Assembly: GCF_033568475.1 (NCBI RefSeq) | Contig: NC_133121.1 | Location: forward strand, 127,752,375-127,816,374 | Origin: Henckelia pumila | Lineage: Eukaryota; Streptophyta; Magnoliopsida; Lamiales; Gesneriaceae | Reading direction: 5' to 3' | Length of the DNA: 64,000 nt | Shown here: positions 22,551-34,814 of the stretch, one piece after another | How the letters are laid out: each line of letters opens with the position of its first letter | Numbering within the stretch: the first letter of the stretch is position 1 | Position numbers and translations under genes: made by a program | Notes under the pieces: generated by a model | What the model was told of the DNA's origin: nothing | Database searches by the model: none | The model's input: only the letters and a program-made list of their open reading frames with translations

Positions 22551-23836
22551 TGATGTTTTAATATATAGGGAAAAATATTTTTAAAAATAAAAAAAAATAA
22601 CGAGTCTATTCACTATAATTTTCTCCTAGTCAGAAAAGTGGGGAAAGCTATTTAATTTAATTAAGTATATAAACACACGAGAAAAATGCAAAATAATAAA
22701 TGAGTGGTGACTGTTGGGGCTGCTATTGGTTTCTTTTTACTAAACATTTTTCTCATATTTCGAGAACTGTTAAACACACGAGAAAAATGCAAAATATTAA
22801 TTTCTTTTTCATCAAAATTTGATAACTCTAAAAACACTTACACGTTATACATGAACCACGATATGCTTTATTCGTCATGTTACAATATATTGAATACTAT
22901 TGAAGTTATGACTCAAATTTTTGTTTTCAGTGAAATAAATTTTCTTTTAAAAAAATAACAATTTTATGTTGTCGGTTGATGAAATTCAATTCACCGAGAC
23001 AATAACATATATATTTTTTGTTTTATTTATTGAGCATTCATATTGTGTGATCTATGTCGAAAACTCTAAAAAAAACAAAACAAACAAACAAACCTTAATT
23101 ATATAAAATGTTTCTAACACTGCGCATGCGTGTTTCCGAAATCCATACATAAAACCCTTGACAAATCGGTTTATAGATGTATAATTTAACAAATGAAATT
23201 TTATTATATTTTTTATATTTGATAGAGGCGATAAACACAGTTTGCCCTCAAATCAAGTTTTTCAATTAAAACATAATATACAACCGTAAACTACCTAATA
23301 AATTTATTTATATCGAAATAAACTCATTTTAAGTTGATCTGTACGAGCAACGTAAAGATTTCAGCACAACAATTTGAAATATTTATGCATTAAAAAAAAC
23401 AATAGCAAGGGGGTAATTAACAGTTGAGGAAATAATAATAATCTGAATTATTATTTATTATCATGAAAAATATTCGACTCAGGCTAGCCCGGTGTGTGTA
23501 GCGTTGGTAACAAAAGCACAAGCCCAACACGTGACAACTATAAACCTCAATTTATTATTTTAAGATGAAATACCTAATTTTTTTTTTTTTTTTTTGTTTT
23601 GTTTTTGCAAATGGTTTAAAAAAAGAACAAAGTTAAATTCTCATGTGTACATGATTTTTCTTATTTTCCCTGATACCGTTTTTAATTTAAATATATTGGA
23701 GATAAAAATATAACAACAAAAATAATAATATTAAATATTAACGATAAATTTGTATATTCAGTCCTGCAACTTACATGTTTTTTTTCTTCCTATTTTTGGT
23801 CTTGTTAGGATGAATTTTAATTATTGTTATTGTAAC

Positions 23837-24274
23837 TAGGGGTGCAAACGAACTGAACATGTTCGTGAGCTTTACGAGCCCGCTCGATAAATATTTGATT
23901 CGTATTCGAGCTTATTGAACTCGAGCCGAATTCGAACATGTTCGAACTTTTTTTCGAACTGAACTCGAGCCGAAATTACTCTGTTCGATAGTTCGCGAAT
24001 AGTTCGCGAACCTTAATATTTAATTAATATAATATAATTATATAATAAATATATATATTTCGAGATTTTCGAACCATAATATTCGAATAGTTCACGAATA
24101 GGTTCGAATATTTCGAATCGAACTCGAACTTCATTTCGAGCCGAGCTCGAGCCTAAATATTTGAAATTATCGAGCTTCGAATCGAGCTCGAACTCGAATA
24201 TACTCTTATCGAGCCGAATTCAAGCCTTAAAATTTTATCATTATTTGGCTCGATTCGGTTCGTTTGCACCCCTA
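23837..24274. mobile_element. hAT-type non-autonomous element with 8-bp TSD (438 bp)
   Basis: The termini are TAGGGGTGCAAACGAA and TTCGTTTGCACCCCTA, a perfect 16-bp inverted repeat. It is flanked by the perfect 8-bp direct repeat ATTGTAAC at 23829-23836 and 24275-24282, as hAT transposases produce. The interior is rich in TTCGA and CGAGC motifs and has no coding capacity. Confidence 0.85.
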
Positions 24275-24282
24275 ATTGTAAC

Positions 24283-26213
24283 TATATATTTTTTGTATTT
24301 TTTGTCCTTTAAATTGTGGTTATTTTCATTTTTGATTTTTTTTATTAGTAACAAAAAGATAGAAAATTAAAAAAAAATACAAGTTAAAAGATTAAAAAAT
24401 GAAAATAATACACAAATTAAAAAATTAAAAATGAAAATTCACCGTAACATCATAAAAATAAAAAAAAATATACAAATTATAATATAAAAAATACAAATTC
24501 ATAGTTAACAAGATCAAAAATAAAAAAATACAAATAAAAAGACTAAAAATATTTTTACCCCAAAGGATGCCACTAGTATTTATATTTATTAATAAACAAA
24601 GTGATGAGTGCCGTTCACGTGACTCTTACGCTCCAATCACGTGCGTTTCACCATCTTAGCTAATGTGAAACGTGTGACATTAATCAACTCTTAACTACAC
24701 GTGTCCCACACGAGCCGCGCGTCGCCTCACGTGCTGCCACCTCCATTTGGTCTCCTTTTTGTTATTTTAATTTAATAATAATAATAATTTCAACTGCCAA
24801 TTAGTTTTAGTTTTAGTTTTATTTCTATTTCTATTTATATTTCTAAACTGTAAATTGTCATGGTACAATTTCACAAATTCAAGCGCCCCCCCGTAAATCT
24901 CAAAATCATATTGAATTTATTATGTTCACAAGTTCGACAACTGATTCTCCAATAAAGTTAATTAGATGTTTCTTTTTCTTTCTTTCTTTTTTCTTTCACT
25001 TATCGGCAATACAAAAACCGATGATACGTAGCTGTCAGAATGAAATAATTTATTTAAGAGACAGATAAGATAAAGGCTATTTTTTTAAAAAAAAACAAGA
25101 AAATACACAACACAGTGAAGTTGAAACTTGAAACCATTGACCCCATTTAACCAACACAAATGTGATGCAACTCAACTTTCCCACGTGAAACTTATTAGGA
25201 AAAAGACTATAATTCGTATACGTTATTACTATTTTTGGTGGACACCACCAAACATATATAAAGTTGAAGTATTTGTTTGTGCTACACCTCTCACATATTT
25301 TAAATTGTGTATTAACTGTTCGAGTTGATACCTTAGCCACCTGAATGTCTGATTTAAATCACGAGTTTGATTTTTTTGTCAACATTTTATTAAAAGTATA
25401 ATTTGATTTTTTAATTTCACGTGATTTACAAGCTATTAGGTATTTAACTCGATTTGTTTTAATCAAAATGTTTAACGTGTTGATTTACCCTAAATTTAAA
25501 TAATTAATTACCACGCAACAAGGGGAAAAAAGCAATGGAAAAGGGTAAAATGGTTTGCCGACCGCCGCAGAAATTTGGGTCTCCCCACTTAACCAAACCA
25601 TGGTTACTCATTTCACCGCCACACAAAAAGCTCTCACTTCATACACATGCAGAAGCTATAGGGGCAACAAGGAAATTTATATGAACGAAGTGTCTCTTCC
25701 AGCAAACGTCTTCTCTTTCCTTGTACCCAGCAAGACGAAAGAGGCATAAGATAGCTGAATCCCATCACTTGTGGATTTGATCTTTGTTCGTTAGATTAAC
25801 TTTTGGTTTTAGAGAAACGACTGTGTTTGAGAGTGGAAAGACTTTGATTGCTGGTGAGTCATCGCTTTCAATTTTTTGTTTCAATGTCTCGTTATCTTTT
25901 TTATGTTTTGGTTGCTTTCAATTTTTTTTTATTTGGTTATGATTAAATGGGTGTTTCTTCTTGGTTTTTTTTTTTTTTGGGCATGCATGTTCGTTCAGAT
26001 GTGAAAACTTTGAGATCTGAGTGTAAGAGTCCGGAAAAGATTGAATTTTGGCGAAAAGCTGAGATGGGGTTCTGCTTTATTTGGTTCCAAAGAAATATCG
26101 AGGGTGTGTGATTGGAATTCGTCGGTAAAATAAGATTTAGTTTTTATTTGTTATCTGTCGTTTTGGCTGCTAAATTAAGTTCAAATCTTTTGGCCAGTGG
26201 GTGGTTTCTTGGG
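24283..26213 (+). promoter_or_regulatory. Upstream region of the JAM-like bHLH gene with G-box cluster
   Basis: The G-box CACGTG occurs at 24616, 24638, 24698 and 24728, all within 118 bp, and again at 25182 and 25418. Another lies further out at 23528. The nearer part holds the leader: a likely 5' UTR intron at 25854-25998 (GTGAGT ... TTCAG) and two short upstream ORFs after it. G-boxes are the known target of MYC2 and of the JAM-type bHLH repressors, so feedback control is plausible but inferred. Confidence 0.6.
25999..26111 (+). promoter_or_regulatory. Upstream ORFs in the bHLH leader
   Basis: Directly after the likely splice acceptor an ATG is followed at once by TGA (25999-26004), a minimal AUG-stop. 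A second upstream ORF at 26064-26111 encodes 15 residues (MGFCFIWFQRNIEGV) and ends 102 bp before the main ATG. No further ATG lies between it and 26214. Whether they are translated depends on the real 5' end of the transcript. Confidence 0.5.
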
Positions 26214-28019
26214 ATGAAATTAGATTTTGGTATGGGTACGGTTCCTTGGAATGATGAGGATAAGGCCATGGCTGTGGCGGTTTTGGGGAGTAAGGCTTTT
26301 GATTACTTGACCTCAGGCTCTGTTTCAGATGAATGCTCATTGATGCCTATGGGGAATGATGAGAATTTGCAGAATAAGCTCTCAGATCTTGTGGAGGGCA
26401 CAAGTTCTGCGAGTTTTTGTTGGAATTATGCAATTTTTTGGCAACTGTCGAAATCGAAATCCGGTGCCTTGGTCTTGGGATGGGGGGATGGTTGTTGTCG
26501 TGAGCCGAGAGATGATGAGGAAGTTAGAGTTGGTCCAATTTTCAATATAGGACTTGAAGATGAGTCTAAACAAAGAATGAGGAAAAGGGTTCTCCAGAAG
26601 CTGCACACTTTGTTTGGGGGAACTGATGAGGATAGTTATGCATTTGGATTGGATAAGGTAACTGATACCGAGATGTTTTTTCTCGCGTCCATGTATTTTT
26701 CCTTCCCTAGGGGAGGAGGAGCTCCTGGCAGGTGTTATGAATCAGGAAAGCACGTGTGGGTGTCGGATGTGACGAAGTCATCGGCTGATTATTGTGTTAG
26801 ATCATTTCTCGCAAAGTTGGCTGGGATGCAGACAATTGTTTTAGTCCCGACTGATGTTGGCGTGCTCGAATTAGGCTCAGTCAGATGTATCCCGGAAAGT
26901 TTGGAGCTCTTAAAGGTGATCAAGTCATCCTTTTCGTCGTTATTTAGGGTCAAGCAGGTTGAAACCGTTGCAGCAATAGCCGACAAAAAAGATGTCGTCG
27001 ACCCAATTTCCAATTTGGGAGTTCGTAACCGAACTGAAGGCGTTCCCAAGATTTTTGGACAGGACTTGAATTCTGCGCGTGTGCAGTATAGGGATAAACT
27101 TGCCTTTAAGAAAGTGGAAGATAGGAATTCGGATGCGGATATGAATGGGAGCAGGCTGCCATTAACGAACATTCGAAATGGTTTTCATGTCACGACATTG
27201 GCGCAGTACAGCAATGTGAAGCCGGGGAACAACCCTGTAGAGATCTACAGTCCTCGTACCAACGCGAAGTATCTTCCAAAGCCGATCAATGGGACTAAGC
27301 AAGAGTTTCAGCTGAACAGTTTTATGAATCAAAAGCTAACAAAAATGCAGATTGAATTTAATGGTGCCACCTCAAAGCCTGCAACTCCACTGTCGCACAG
27401 CTTGGATTCTGAGCATTCAGATGTAGAAGCATCATTTCAGGAAGAGCATACAGCGCTACAGACAGAGACGAGGCCCAGAAAACGTGGTCGGAAACCTGCC
27501 AACGGTAGAGTCGAGGCCCTCAATCATGTAGAGGCGGAGAGGCAGCGACGAGAAAAGCTGAATCAACGTTTCTACGCGCTTCGAGCAGTTGTGCCAAATA
27601 TTTCCAAGATGGACAAAGCTTCCCTCCTAGGAGATGCGATATCTTACATAACCGAACTTCAAATGAGGCTAAAGCACATGGAATCTCAGAGTGAAGAACA
27701 TGGAAACATGTCAAGTGAAGCAGCAGTGTCAGACGTTAAGCCTAGCGTGGAAGCATCGCATCCAAGCGTCGAAATCCAAGCTAATCGTGAAGAAGTCACC
27801 ATGACCGTGAGTTGTCCATTGATCACTCACCCTATATCAAGAACCGTCCAAGCTATCAAAAACGCGCAGGCAACCATCCTAGAGGCCAAAATGGCTACAG
27901 GGAGTGAAAAAGTATTTCACACATTCGTTGTGAAATCACAGGGATCAGAACCGCTAACCAAGGAGAAGTTGATTCAAGCGTTATCCATGATCAGTCCAGC
28001 TCCTCACAGCGGTCTGTAG
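26214..28019 (+). CDS. bHLH transcription factor, subgroup IIId (JAM/bHLH13-like), intronless
   Basis: The product has 601 aa. The frame is open further upstream but has no ATG before 26214, and [19 protein letters not shown] fits the usual start of bHLH13-type proteins. The N-terminal bHLH-MYC_N region (about residues 10-235) has the conserved WNYAIFWQ and [11 protein letters not shown] blocks and carries the JAZ-binding function in this family. A basic stretch (RPRKRGRKP) precedes the bHLH at about 438-490, with H438, E442 and R446, the residues that define G-box binding. The C-terminus (about 519-595) is the ACT-like dimerisation domain. In Arabidopsis the subgroup (bHLH3, 13, 14, 17) represses jasmonate responses by competing with MYC2 for G-boxes. 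That role is transferred from the family. The absence of introns is normal for it. Confidence 0.92.
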   Translation: MKLDFGMGTVPWNDEDKAMAVAVLGSKAFDYLTSGSVSDECSLMPMGNDENLQNKLSDLVEGTSSASFCWNYAIFWQLSKSKSGALVLGWGDGCCREPRDDEEVRVGPIFNIGLEDESKQRMRKRVLQKLHTLFGGTDEDSYAFGLDKVTDTEMFFLASMYFSFPRGGGAPGRCYESGKHVWVSDVTKSSADYCVRSFLAKLAGMQTIVLVPTDVGVLELGSVRCIPESLELLKVIKSSFSSLFRVKQVETVAAIADKKDVVDPISNLGVRNRTEGVPKIFGQDLNSARVQYRDKLAFKKVEDRNSDADMNGSRLPLTNIRNGFHVTTLAQYSNVKPGNNPVEIYSPRTNAKYLPKPINGTKQEFQLNSFMNQKLTKMQIEFNGATSKPATPLSHSLDSEHSDVEASFQEEHTALQTETRPRKRGRKPANGRVEALNHVEAERQRREKLNQRFYALRAVVPNISKMDKASLLGDAISYITELQMRLKHMESQSEEHGNMSSEAAVSDVKPSVEASHPSVEIQANREEVTMTVSCPLITHPISRTVQAIKNAQATILEAKMATGSEKVFHTFVVKSQGSEPLTKEKLIQALSMISPAPHSGL

Positions 28020-31000
28020 TCCGTTGGTTCATACAAAATGGTGGTTTGGGAACTTGCATGGCATGATGTGTAGTGAATCAAAATGGAAACTTTTGCAGAA
28101 TATACAGCAGAATATGATAGCATTAGACTATATTTCACATTTGCCTAATTTCTGTATGTTTATAGTATACATATTATGTCATAAATTTATTGGGATCCTT
28201 GGAGTTTAATATTTACATTTAGTTCTAAATCGTTGATTTCCTTACTCTTTTATATTTCGTAGCTTTGCATGTCTTATACGTTCACTAATGATTTTACTGT
28301 TATATATAATCTTGGCTTTAATGGTATTGATGTTCTTTATAATGGAATTAGTTCTTACAAACGAATTATAGATTTGGAGTCGTCGCAAAATGTTTGTAGA
28401 TTTTGATTTTCAAATCTTGAAGTTTTTAGTGCATGTTGTTTGGGCTTTTGTCTCAAAGAAGAAGATGACGAATACATGTGAACGAGCGTGGAAAGGTTTT
28501 AATGGCGAGAAAATAATGTGATCCGACTTTTTGGAAAACGTGTAATATGTGGGGGCGACTATTTAAGCAGTGGGCCATACGAGGAAAAATGTCCTTATTT
28601 CATTATGGTTCCAACTTGTCATTTCAAAGGTTTAAATTTAAATGCCACGTTCTATATAATTTGATTAATTATTTGAATCTTGTCGTATTATTCGAACTAA
28701 TCTTTTCGATTTTGAATGATTATAAGTACGTTATCTTCTTACAATTATTGGAAGATAACACTCCGAAGATAACATCGAACTAATTATCCAATGACAGTGA
28801 CAAAGTATACTGACACCGGAATAATAATAAATAATAAATCAAATACAAATGATAAGAGTATATATTTCTGCTTTAAAATGTAATTTCTTTACCAAAAAAA
28901 ATAAATAGTAGTAATAAATGCAACAAAGGATAAAAGTGCTGAAAATATGTGAACCAAACTGAGTTGTTGCCATTTTGGCTTTAGCTTCCTTTCGCCCATA
29001 CTCCTTATCCCTGACCGTCTGCTTTTTGTAATAAATATGTTCCTTGTTCTCAATTTCTTGAACTTTTATTACAAAAATTTAGTCTATAATTTTTATTATT
29101 TAAAATTCTATTTTCTTGATGTTCATCTGGACCCCCTATATTTTTTAATGGGAATACAATAGATGATGTGGAAAACACTGCATGGTTAAGCCAAACCATG
29201 ATCTGGTGTAATGGGGAATGTGCTATAAGATAGAACCATGATTGGACAGCTCTTAACAATAATAATAATTTTTATAATAATAATTAATATTATTTTTTAT
29301 TATTATTGAGATGAAATTTTTGTTAAAAAAAAAAAAGGGGATGAGCATGAGCATGAGCATTAAAATATGCGTGATTCGGTTGTCAAGTGTAACACGAGGA
29401 ACATATTTACAACAGTAAACACCAAACGTGACTTCCATGACTTTATTAAGCACGACCTAAATTATATATTCGTTTGAAATTAAATATATTATGGTTCTTG
29501 GTAAAAAAAAAAATGGAATTTTTTTTATTTGTTTTCTACTATGCGGTTGACGGGTTGAGTTTCAGTTTTAGTATGTTCTTAACATAGTAAAATATATAGA
29601 TTTTACATGAGATATTTTAAAAATAAATATGGGTTTGAAAAGGTATTTTATAAAAATATTTTAGCATTTCAGAAATACTGTGTTTTGATTTTAATCATTA
29701 TATTCTATTTTAAAAACATTAAAAACACGTTTGAAATTTTATTTAAAGTTATACTTGAAAAACAATTTTTAAATCATATTTTAAAAAAAAATATTGTCCA
29801 AACACATACATATATACTTTAAGTTTTTCCTTTTTATTTATAAACACTAAAAATGTTATTAAAATATATATCGAATGGAACCCTAAAATGTTTGGTATTG
29901 CATCATGATTTATAATACGGTAATTTGTGAAGTAATGAAAACTAAAAAAATAAGATAATATACTTTCTACACATATATATACACACACCCTGTGTAGATG
30001 TATATGATTTAATAAATGAAATTAAAAAGGACCTTTCTCACTTATAGGCCTCGTCAGGCTTTAGGGTTGGCAGGCCTATTGGGCTGAAAATAGGCTGCTA
30101 TTGCTAAAACTTAAAATGGTCCAGACCTATATCCTTTCTACATAAACTCGCCACTAATACCTATGCAAGGGCGGAGCCACGTAAAGCCCAGGTGGCTCAA
30201 TTTATTTCTTAAAACTTATGTATCAGAATCGGGTAAAGTTTATTTAGGCCGGTGGCCCAATGGAAAAATATTTAAAAGCCCACTTTTTAGTGCAAAAGTT
30301 GGGCTGTTCTTTCTTCCTCGTACTTCGTCATTTTCTCTGCCCTTAATCCTCTCTGGTAGGTGGTGAATGCAGCTGAAGAGGCCATTCTCTGATCGTTTTC
30401 GAAGCGATCGAAGAAGTGAAGTAGGATCTCCTCATCGTCTCTAATCTTGCTCAAGCATCTCTTGCTCGCCACAAGTAATCTAGACCATTTTATTCTCATA
30501 TTATGTTTATTTTTACTACTGTCACGCAAACTCTCATATTCAATCGTCTGAGTTTATTTCTCTTTTCCTGGTCTCTTATTGTTATACATGGTCCCTTTTT
30601 CGATTAGCAGTTAATTTTTTACAAGGTTATATGGATTGAGAGTTGGATTTGGTTATGGATTGACTAATGACCACAATCTGTTTGATAAAATGCTCGATTT
30701 AAGGTATTGCCCTTGGGGTTGTACTTTGAACTCGCATGAGAAATTGCAATATTGATATTTTTATATTTGCATTTTTAAAATTATTTTTGATGTTTTTTTC
30801 CTGATGCTGAAGTTTCTTTGTTCATATTGTGATGAGACATTCAATAGTACGTAATCACTCTCACAAAAGAATGATTAGTATAAAAAATAAAGAACCAAAT
30901 GACCACGAACTGAAAGACATGTGATTAAAAAAAGTCAATGTCTTATTAAACTGCATTCATATAAGTATTATGATCTTATTTATGAACATTATATATGAGT

Positions 31001-31983
31001 TTATTCATCTTCACGTGTCATATATATCTCATGTAAATCATATTTCATACTTGTGATAATAAGTTTTGGCTCAAAAATGCAAATTGACTTTAAATAATAA
31101 AATTTCATAATTAGCACAAATTCGAAAAAGAAGTGATTTAAATTAGTTAATGTGCAATACCAATAGCATAAAAACTTCTACGAAACCACAAGTCAATTTC
31201 GTGAGATTCGTGAAAAAATATTATTTTTTTGTGTCAAAGAATTACTTTCCACTACAAATATTAACCGAATCAACCCATTTGACAAAATACCTGTTCTATG
31301 AACAAATTTACGTAGAACTCTCCCGCTATTACATTATCGCCGTATACATATATAAATCATCAAAATATAAAAAAGGCTATTTTTAAATGGAAGAAGAAAA
31401 AATATTTCCAAAAAAAATAGAATATGTTTCTAGGAGAAAAAAATATAGATTTTCTGAAGTAGGATGATATGTATATAGTTCATAAATAAAATTTAAAAGA
31501 GTGGATTAAAAAATTCAAGTGATAAGCTATAAAAGTTCATGTGTTTCAAATAAATTTGTTTGTTTATTTTATATGCAATGAGACATCATGAATTGATGAA
31601 ATTCTCCCAATTTTGATAGGATTTCAATATGACAGATGAGATCTTTTCAAATAACAATTTTATTTAAAAACTAGTTCTGATTCGAAATTTCTGTCTGTGT
31701 TGTACTTGTGTGCTGTTGTTTGTTTCCTTTTCTGGTTTCTTAGTTTACCAGCCACCAAAAGTTGCATTATATTTCACAATTTCAAAGCTGGGTTTATTTA
31801 TTGTCAGTAATCGCTATAATATTCGAAATTGGATTTGATTGCTATATTGTTGAAAATTGAAACTTTGCAGCGCAATTAGTATTTTGCCGACTCGGCAATG
31901 AAGTTATGCAAATGTTTGTAAAAATGCCCCAATGAGAAAAGTAGACTGATCGTTCACTGTGCTTCAGTAAATATGACACTTGT
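28020..31983. other. Spacer between bHLH and CNX3 genes
   Basis: The first ~250 bp are the bHLH 3' UTR. No gene is recognised in the remainder. Short tandem GAGCAT units lie near 29341-29360. A degenerate segment near 30165-30270 has GGGCGGAGCCACG followed by GGTGGCCCAATGG, resembling terminal parts of a common plant repeat. The block at 30290-30475 is GC-richer and ends in ACAAG/TAATC; it could be a distant 5' UTR exon of CNX3, but this is weak. Confidence 0.4.
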
Positions 31984-32836
31984 ATGCCGCGAAACCAAGC
32001 TCAGTCAGTGATGTTTCCTCGTCGAGTTGCATCAAAACTTAAGCCTCTGCCGAGATGTACTAGGCTTTTTTCCAGCGACCTGAGCCATGATCTATCTAGA
32101 GCTATATTGGAGCTCAATCAGGTGGCGTTTCTTATGTTAATGTGTTTGCTTCACGGCAAAGCTTAAAAATTATATTTTTGCTGTACTGTATTTGTACCCA
32201 CGCTTCTAAGTATGTCTTGTTCATTTTCAATTAATCACGGTGTCGTAGGAAATGGAATCTGTGTTTGGCGAACCTCCCGCCTCTAGTTCTTCCTACGACC
32301 AAGTCCTTTCGCAAGAATCAAAGTTCCCAAGCAACGATCTGACAGAAAAAGAACACATTTCCGGTCTTTCTCATGTCGATAGTAAAGGCATTGCCCAAAT
32401 GGTCGATGTCTCTTCCAAAGAGATTACCAAGAGAGTGGCTGTTGCCAGTTGCAAAGTCATTTTAGGTCAGAGGGTGTTCGATTTGGTTTCTTCCAACCAG
32501 ATGGCAAAAGGAGATGTCCTTAGTGTCGCCAAAATTGCGGGTGTCTGTGGAGCGAAGCAAACTAGCAATCTCATTCCGTTGTGCCACAACATTAATTTGA
32601 CAAATGTTTGCGTGGATTTGATACTAAATCCTCGTGATCTCAGCGTTGAAATACGAGGTGAAGCCGCCTCAACCGGGAGAACGGGGGTGGAGATGGAAGC
32701 ATTGACAGCAGTAACTGTTGCCGGTCTGACGGTGTATGATATGTGCAAAGCTGCTTCAAAGGATATTCTCCTTACTGATGTGCGGCTCGAACACAAGAGC
32801 GGTGGTAAAAGCGGGGAATGGACAAGGAAAAATTGA
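31984..32836 (+). CDS. CNX3: Cyclic pyranopterin monophosphate synthase, MoaC family (CNX3)
   Basis: The exons are 31984-32121 and 32249-32836, giving 241 aa, with a phase-0 intron and GT-AG borders. With the GTP cyclohydrolase-like CNX2, MoaC/CNX3 converts GTP to cyclic pyranopterin monophosphate, the first step of molybdenum cofactor synthesis, in plant mitochondria. The MoaC domain starts at SHVDSKGIAQMVDVS (about 87). Residues matching the bacterial active site are present: K133 in AKGDVL, H159 in PLCHNI, E194/E196 in GVEMEA, and D210/K213 in YDMCKA. The end reads DVRLEHKSGGKSG as in relatives. The basic, Ser-rich N-terminus (FPRRVASKLK...RLFSS) fits a mitochondrial targeting peptide. An in-frame ATG at 32011 (MFPRR) is the alternative start and may be the true one. 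Exon 2 alone lacks the transit peptide. The protein is somewhat shorter than Arabidopsis CNX3, at its N-terminal part. Confidence 0.93.
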
Positions 32837-34814
32837 TCTCCGTGCTGGAAATAGAACTTGTATTCGTTTGCTGGCCGACATTTGTGGTTGAAGCAAATGA
32901 AATTTATGTCGTCTTCTCTTCTAGCAATGTTTGTTATCTTTCTTTTTATATTTGTCATCGATGAACTTTTCTTCATCGCAGAGTCTGTCTATTATTTGAC
33001 AAATTTTTGAAAACGAAACTTGTGGATTGATTTTCGAGCAACAATTCTTGATTTCTTTCCATTTAGACCACGGTTATTTTTTGTTATCTGTTTGCAGTTC
33101 TTGAATCTTTGAACTGTGTCTTGGTTAAGGACACTTACTTTGCTAATTAATTAATATTTTCAGAAGAGTTAACTAAGTCGATCAAATAATATAAGAATAA
33201 ATTTCAAAGTAGTAGTACAAATTACTTTGGATCAATGTTAAAGAAAGACATATTGGGGGTTTATATTTTAAAATTCAATTTATATTATATTTAATTGCTA
33301 AACTAGGTTAAACTTAATTTTTGGTCATATAACTAAAATTAATTTTTTAAATAATTAGCAAATCAATAATCTAAGAATTAAGGAATATTCATTAATGCAT
33401 TTGGTACTACAAAATTACGAATTATGCAATGGGATTGAGTGTGAATTATATGTAGTTGGATGGGGTGAAATAATGTTTTTTCAGAAGAAGGGGGGGACTA
33501 AGCTTGCAAATATATTTTATTTTTATATGTTATCAAGTCGAATTCTTTTGCGAGTGGAACGGCTTGACATCAATCACATTACTGTTTTCATGAATAAATA
33601 CTTCTCAGTTCTCAGTGCTCTTCATCAGCCATCACATATTATCACTGATGGTCTATTTAAGTAAATATTACAAGTTCGTCAAAAAGGTGCAATGACAATA
33701 GCTAGAAATTGAGTGACTAGGAAATTGATTTTCTTTCATTTTTTGCATTCATGTTATCATATAGATCAAAAATATTATTTGAGAATTTCACAATTTAAAT
33801 TGTTAAAAATCAAATCTTAGATGAAATTTTTATTTAGTTAAAAATAATAAGATTATTTTAGATTGTATTATTCGAGGAAATATTTAAAAATATGTCATAT
33901 TGAGATGCATATGAAATTTATTAAAGTAATTCCGAAATTCTCAAGAGGTCGTATTACAATCAATTTTGTGAAACGGTTCGATCCGACCAATAAAAATTTA
34001 TTAATATTTTGTCAAAAATATTAATTTTCACTGCAGGTATGAACTAATCGATTCAGCTCATAGGAGCCTACTCACTCCAAGAAAGCTAGTTTGATGATTT
34101 AAAATTTATATAATACTACATCTCAATATATATTTTTTATGACAATTAAACTTTTCAGTCGTTATTCTTAAGTGCGTATTAGTTAAACCATCGATTAACT
34201 CAATAACATATAAACCATGCTAAGAAGTCAACCACAATAGACAAACTCTTTTGCGATTGGCTTGCCCCCGATAAAAGTTTGAATGAGAGAAATCAATTTT
34301 TAACTATTAATTAAACGCTCACCTACTTAACCAAATTTGATACTTTTAGAGAAAACAAACCAATATCTCTGAGAGAGCAACCACATCAAATTTCCCAAGA
34401 TAAAATTTTACTTGAAGTTTTAGATGTTACATTTTAAAAATAAAAAATAAAAAACCGTCTGCGTCATTCCCTAATTTGCATTTTATTAGCAATACTTCTT
34501 CAATTTTGGAAAATGAAATCCCAATAAACTATAAATTTTATTATGGTGAGATAGAAAATAATTTAATAAAAAACACACATTATCGTTAATGACGGAGAGA
34601 AAGTGAGTTTTTCAAATTTTAATAAAATACCTCTGTTACCCTAACATTTTAGAGTTTGGATGCGCAAACCTCTTATTATGAATTTTAATTCCTTAACTTG
34701 AAACAAAGTTCATACAAATATAACTTTAATAAATGTAAACGATAACCAAGAAGCGACACATTTCAACCAACAGTCCTCTCAGTTATTTATACTCCCCATG
34801 CTCTTCTTCCTCCA
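32837..34814. other. Spacer between CNX3 and aspartic protease genes
   Basis: Nothing protein-like is seen. The start holds the CNX3 3' UTR. The region is AT-rich without obvious inverted-repeat elements. A TATA-like TTATTTATA at about 34783-34791 lies 24-32 bp before the protease ATG, so it would leave a very short leader; the true TATA box may be elsewhere. Confidence 0.4.

Larger units (their letters stand above)
17372..23828. other. Long AT-rich spacer with MITEs and repeats
   Basis: About 6.5 kb without a recognisable gene. It holds a foldback MITE at 17660-17811, dispersed repeat copy C at 18221-18375, a hexamer repeat at 19465-19510, a palindromic MITE at 20224-20371 and another at 22363-22550. 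The first ~300 bp are probably the promoter of the DUF688-like gene. Confidence 0.5.

Noticed and set aside
26112-26213. Upstream extension of the bHLH frame by 34 residues
   Set aside because: The extension has no ATG; homologues start close to the ATG at 26214.
30163-30529. Small open frames on both strands near a GC-richer block
   Set aside because: No family match; the block may be a non-coding leader exon of CNX3 or a repeat fragment.
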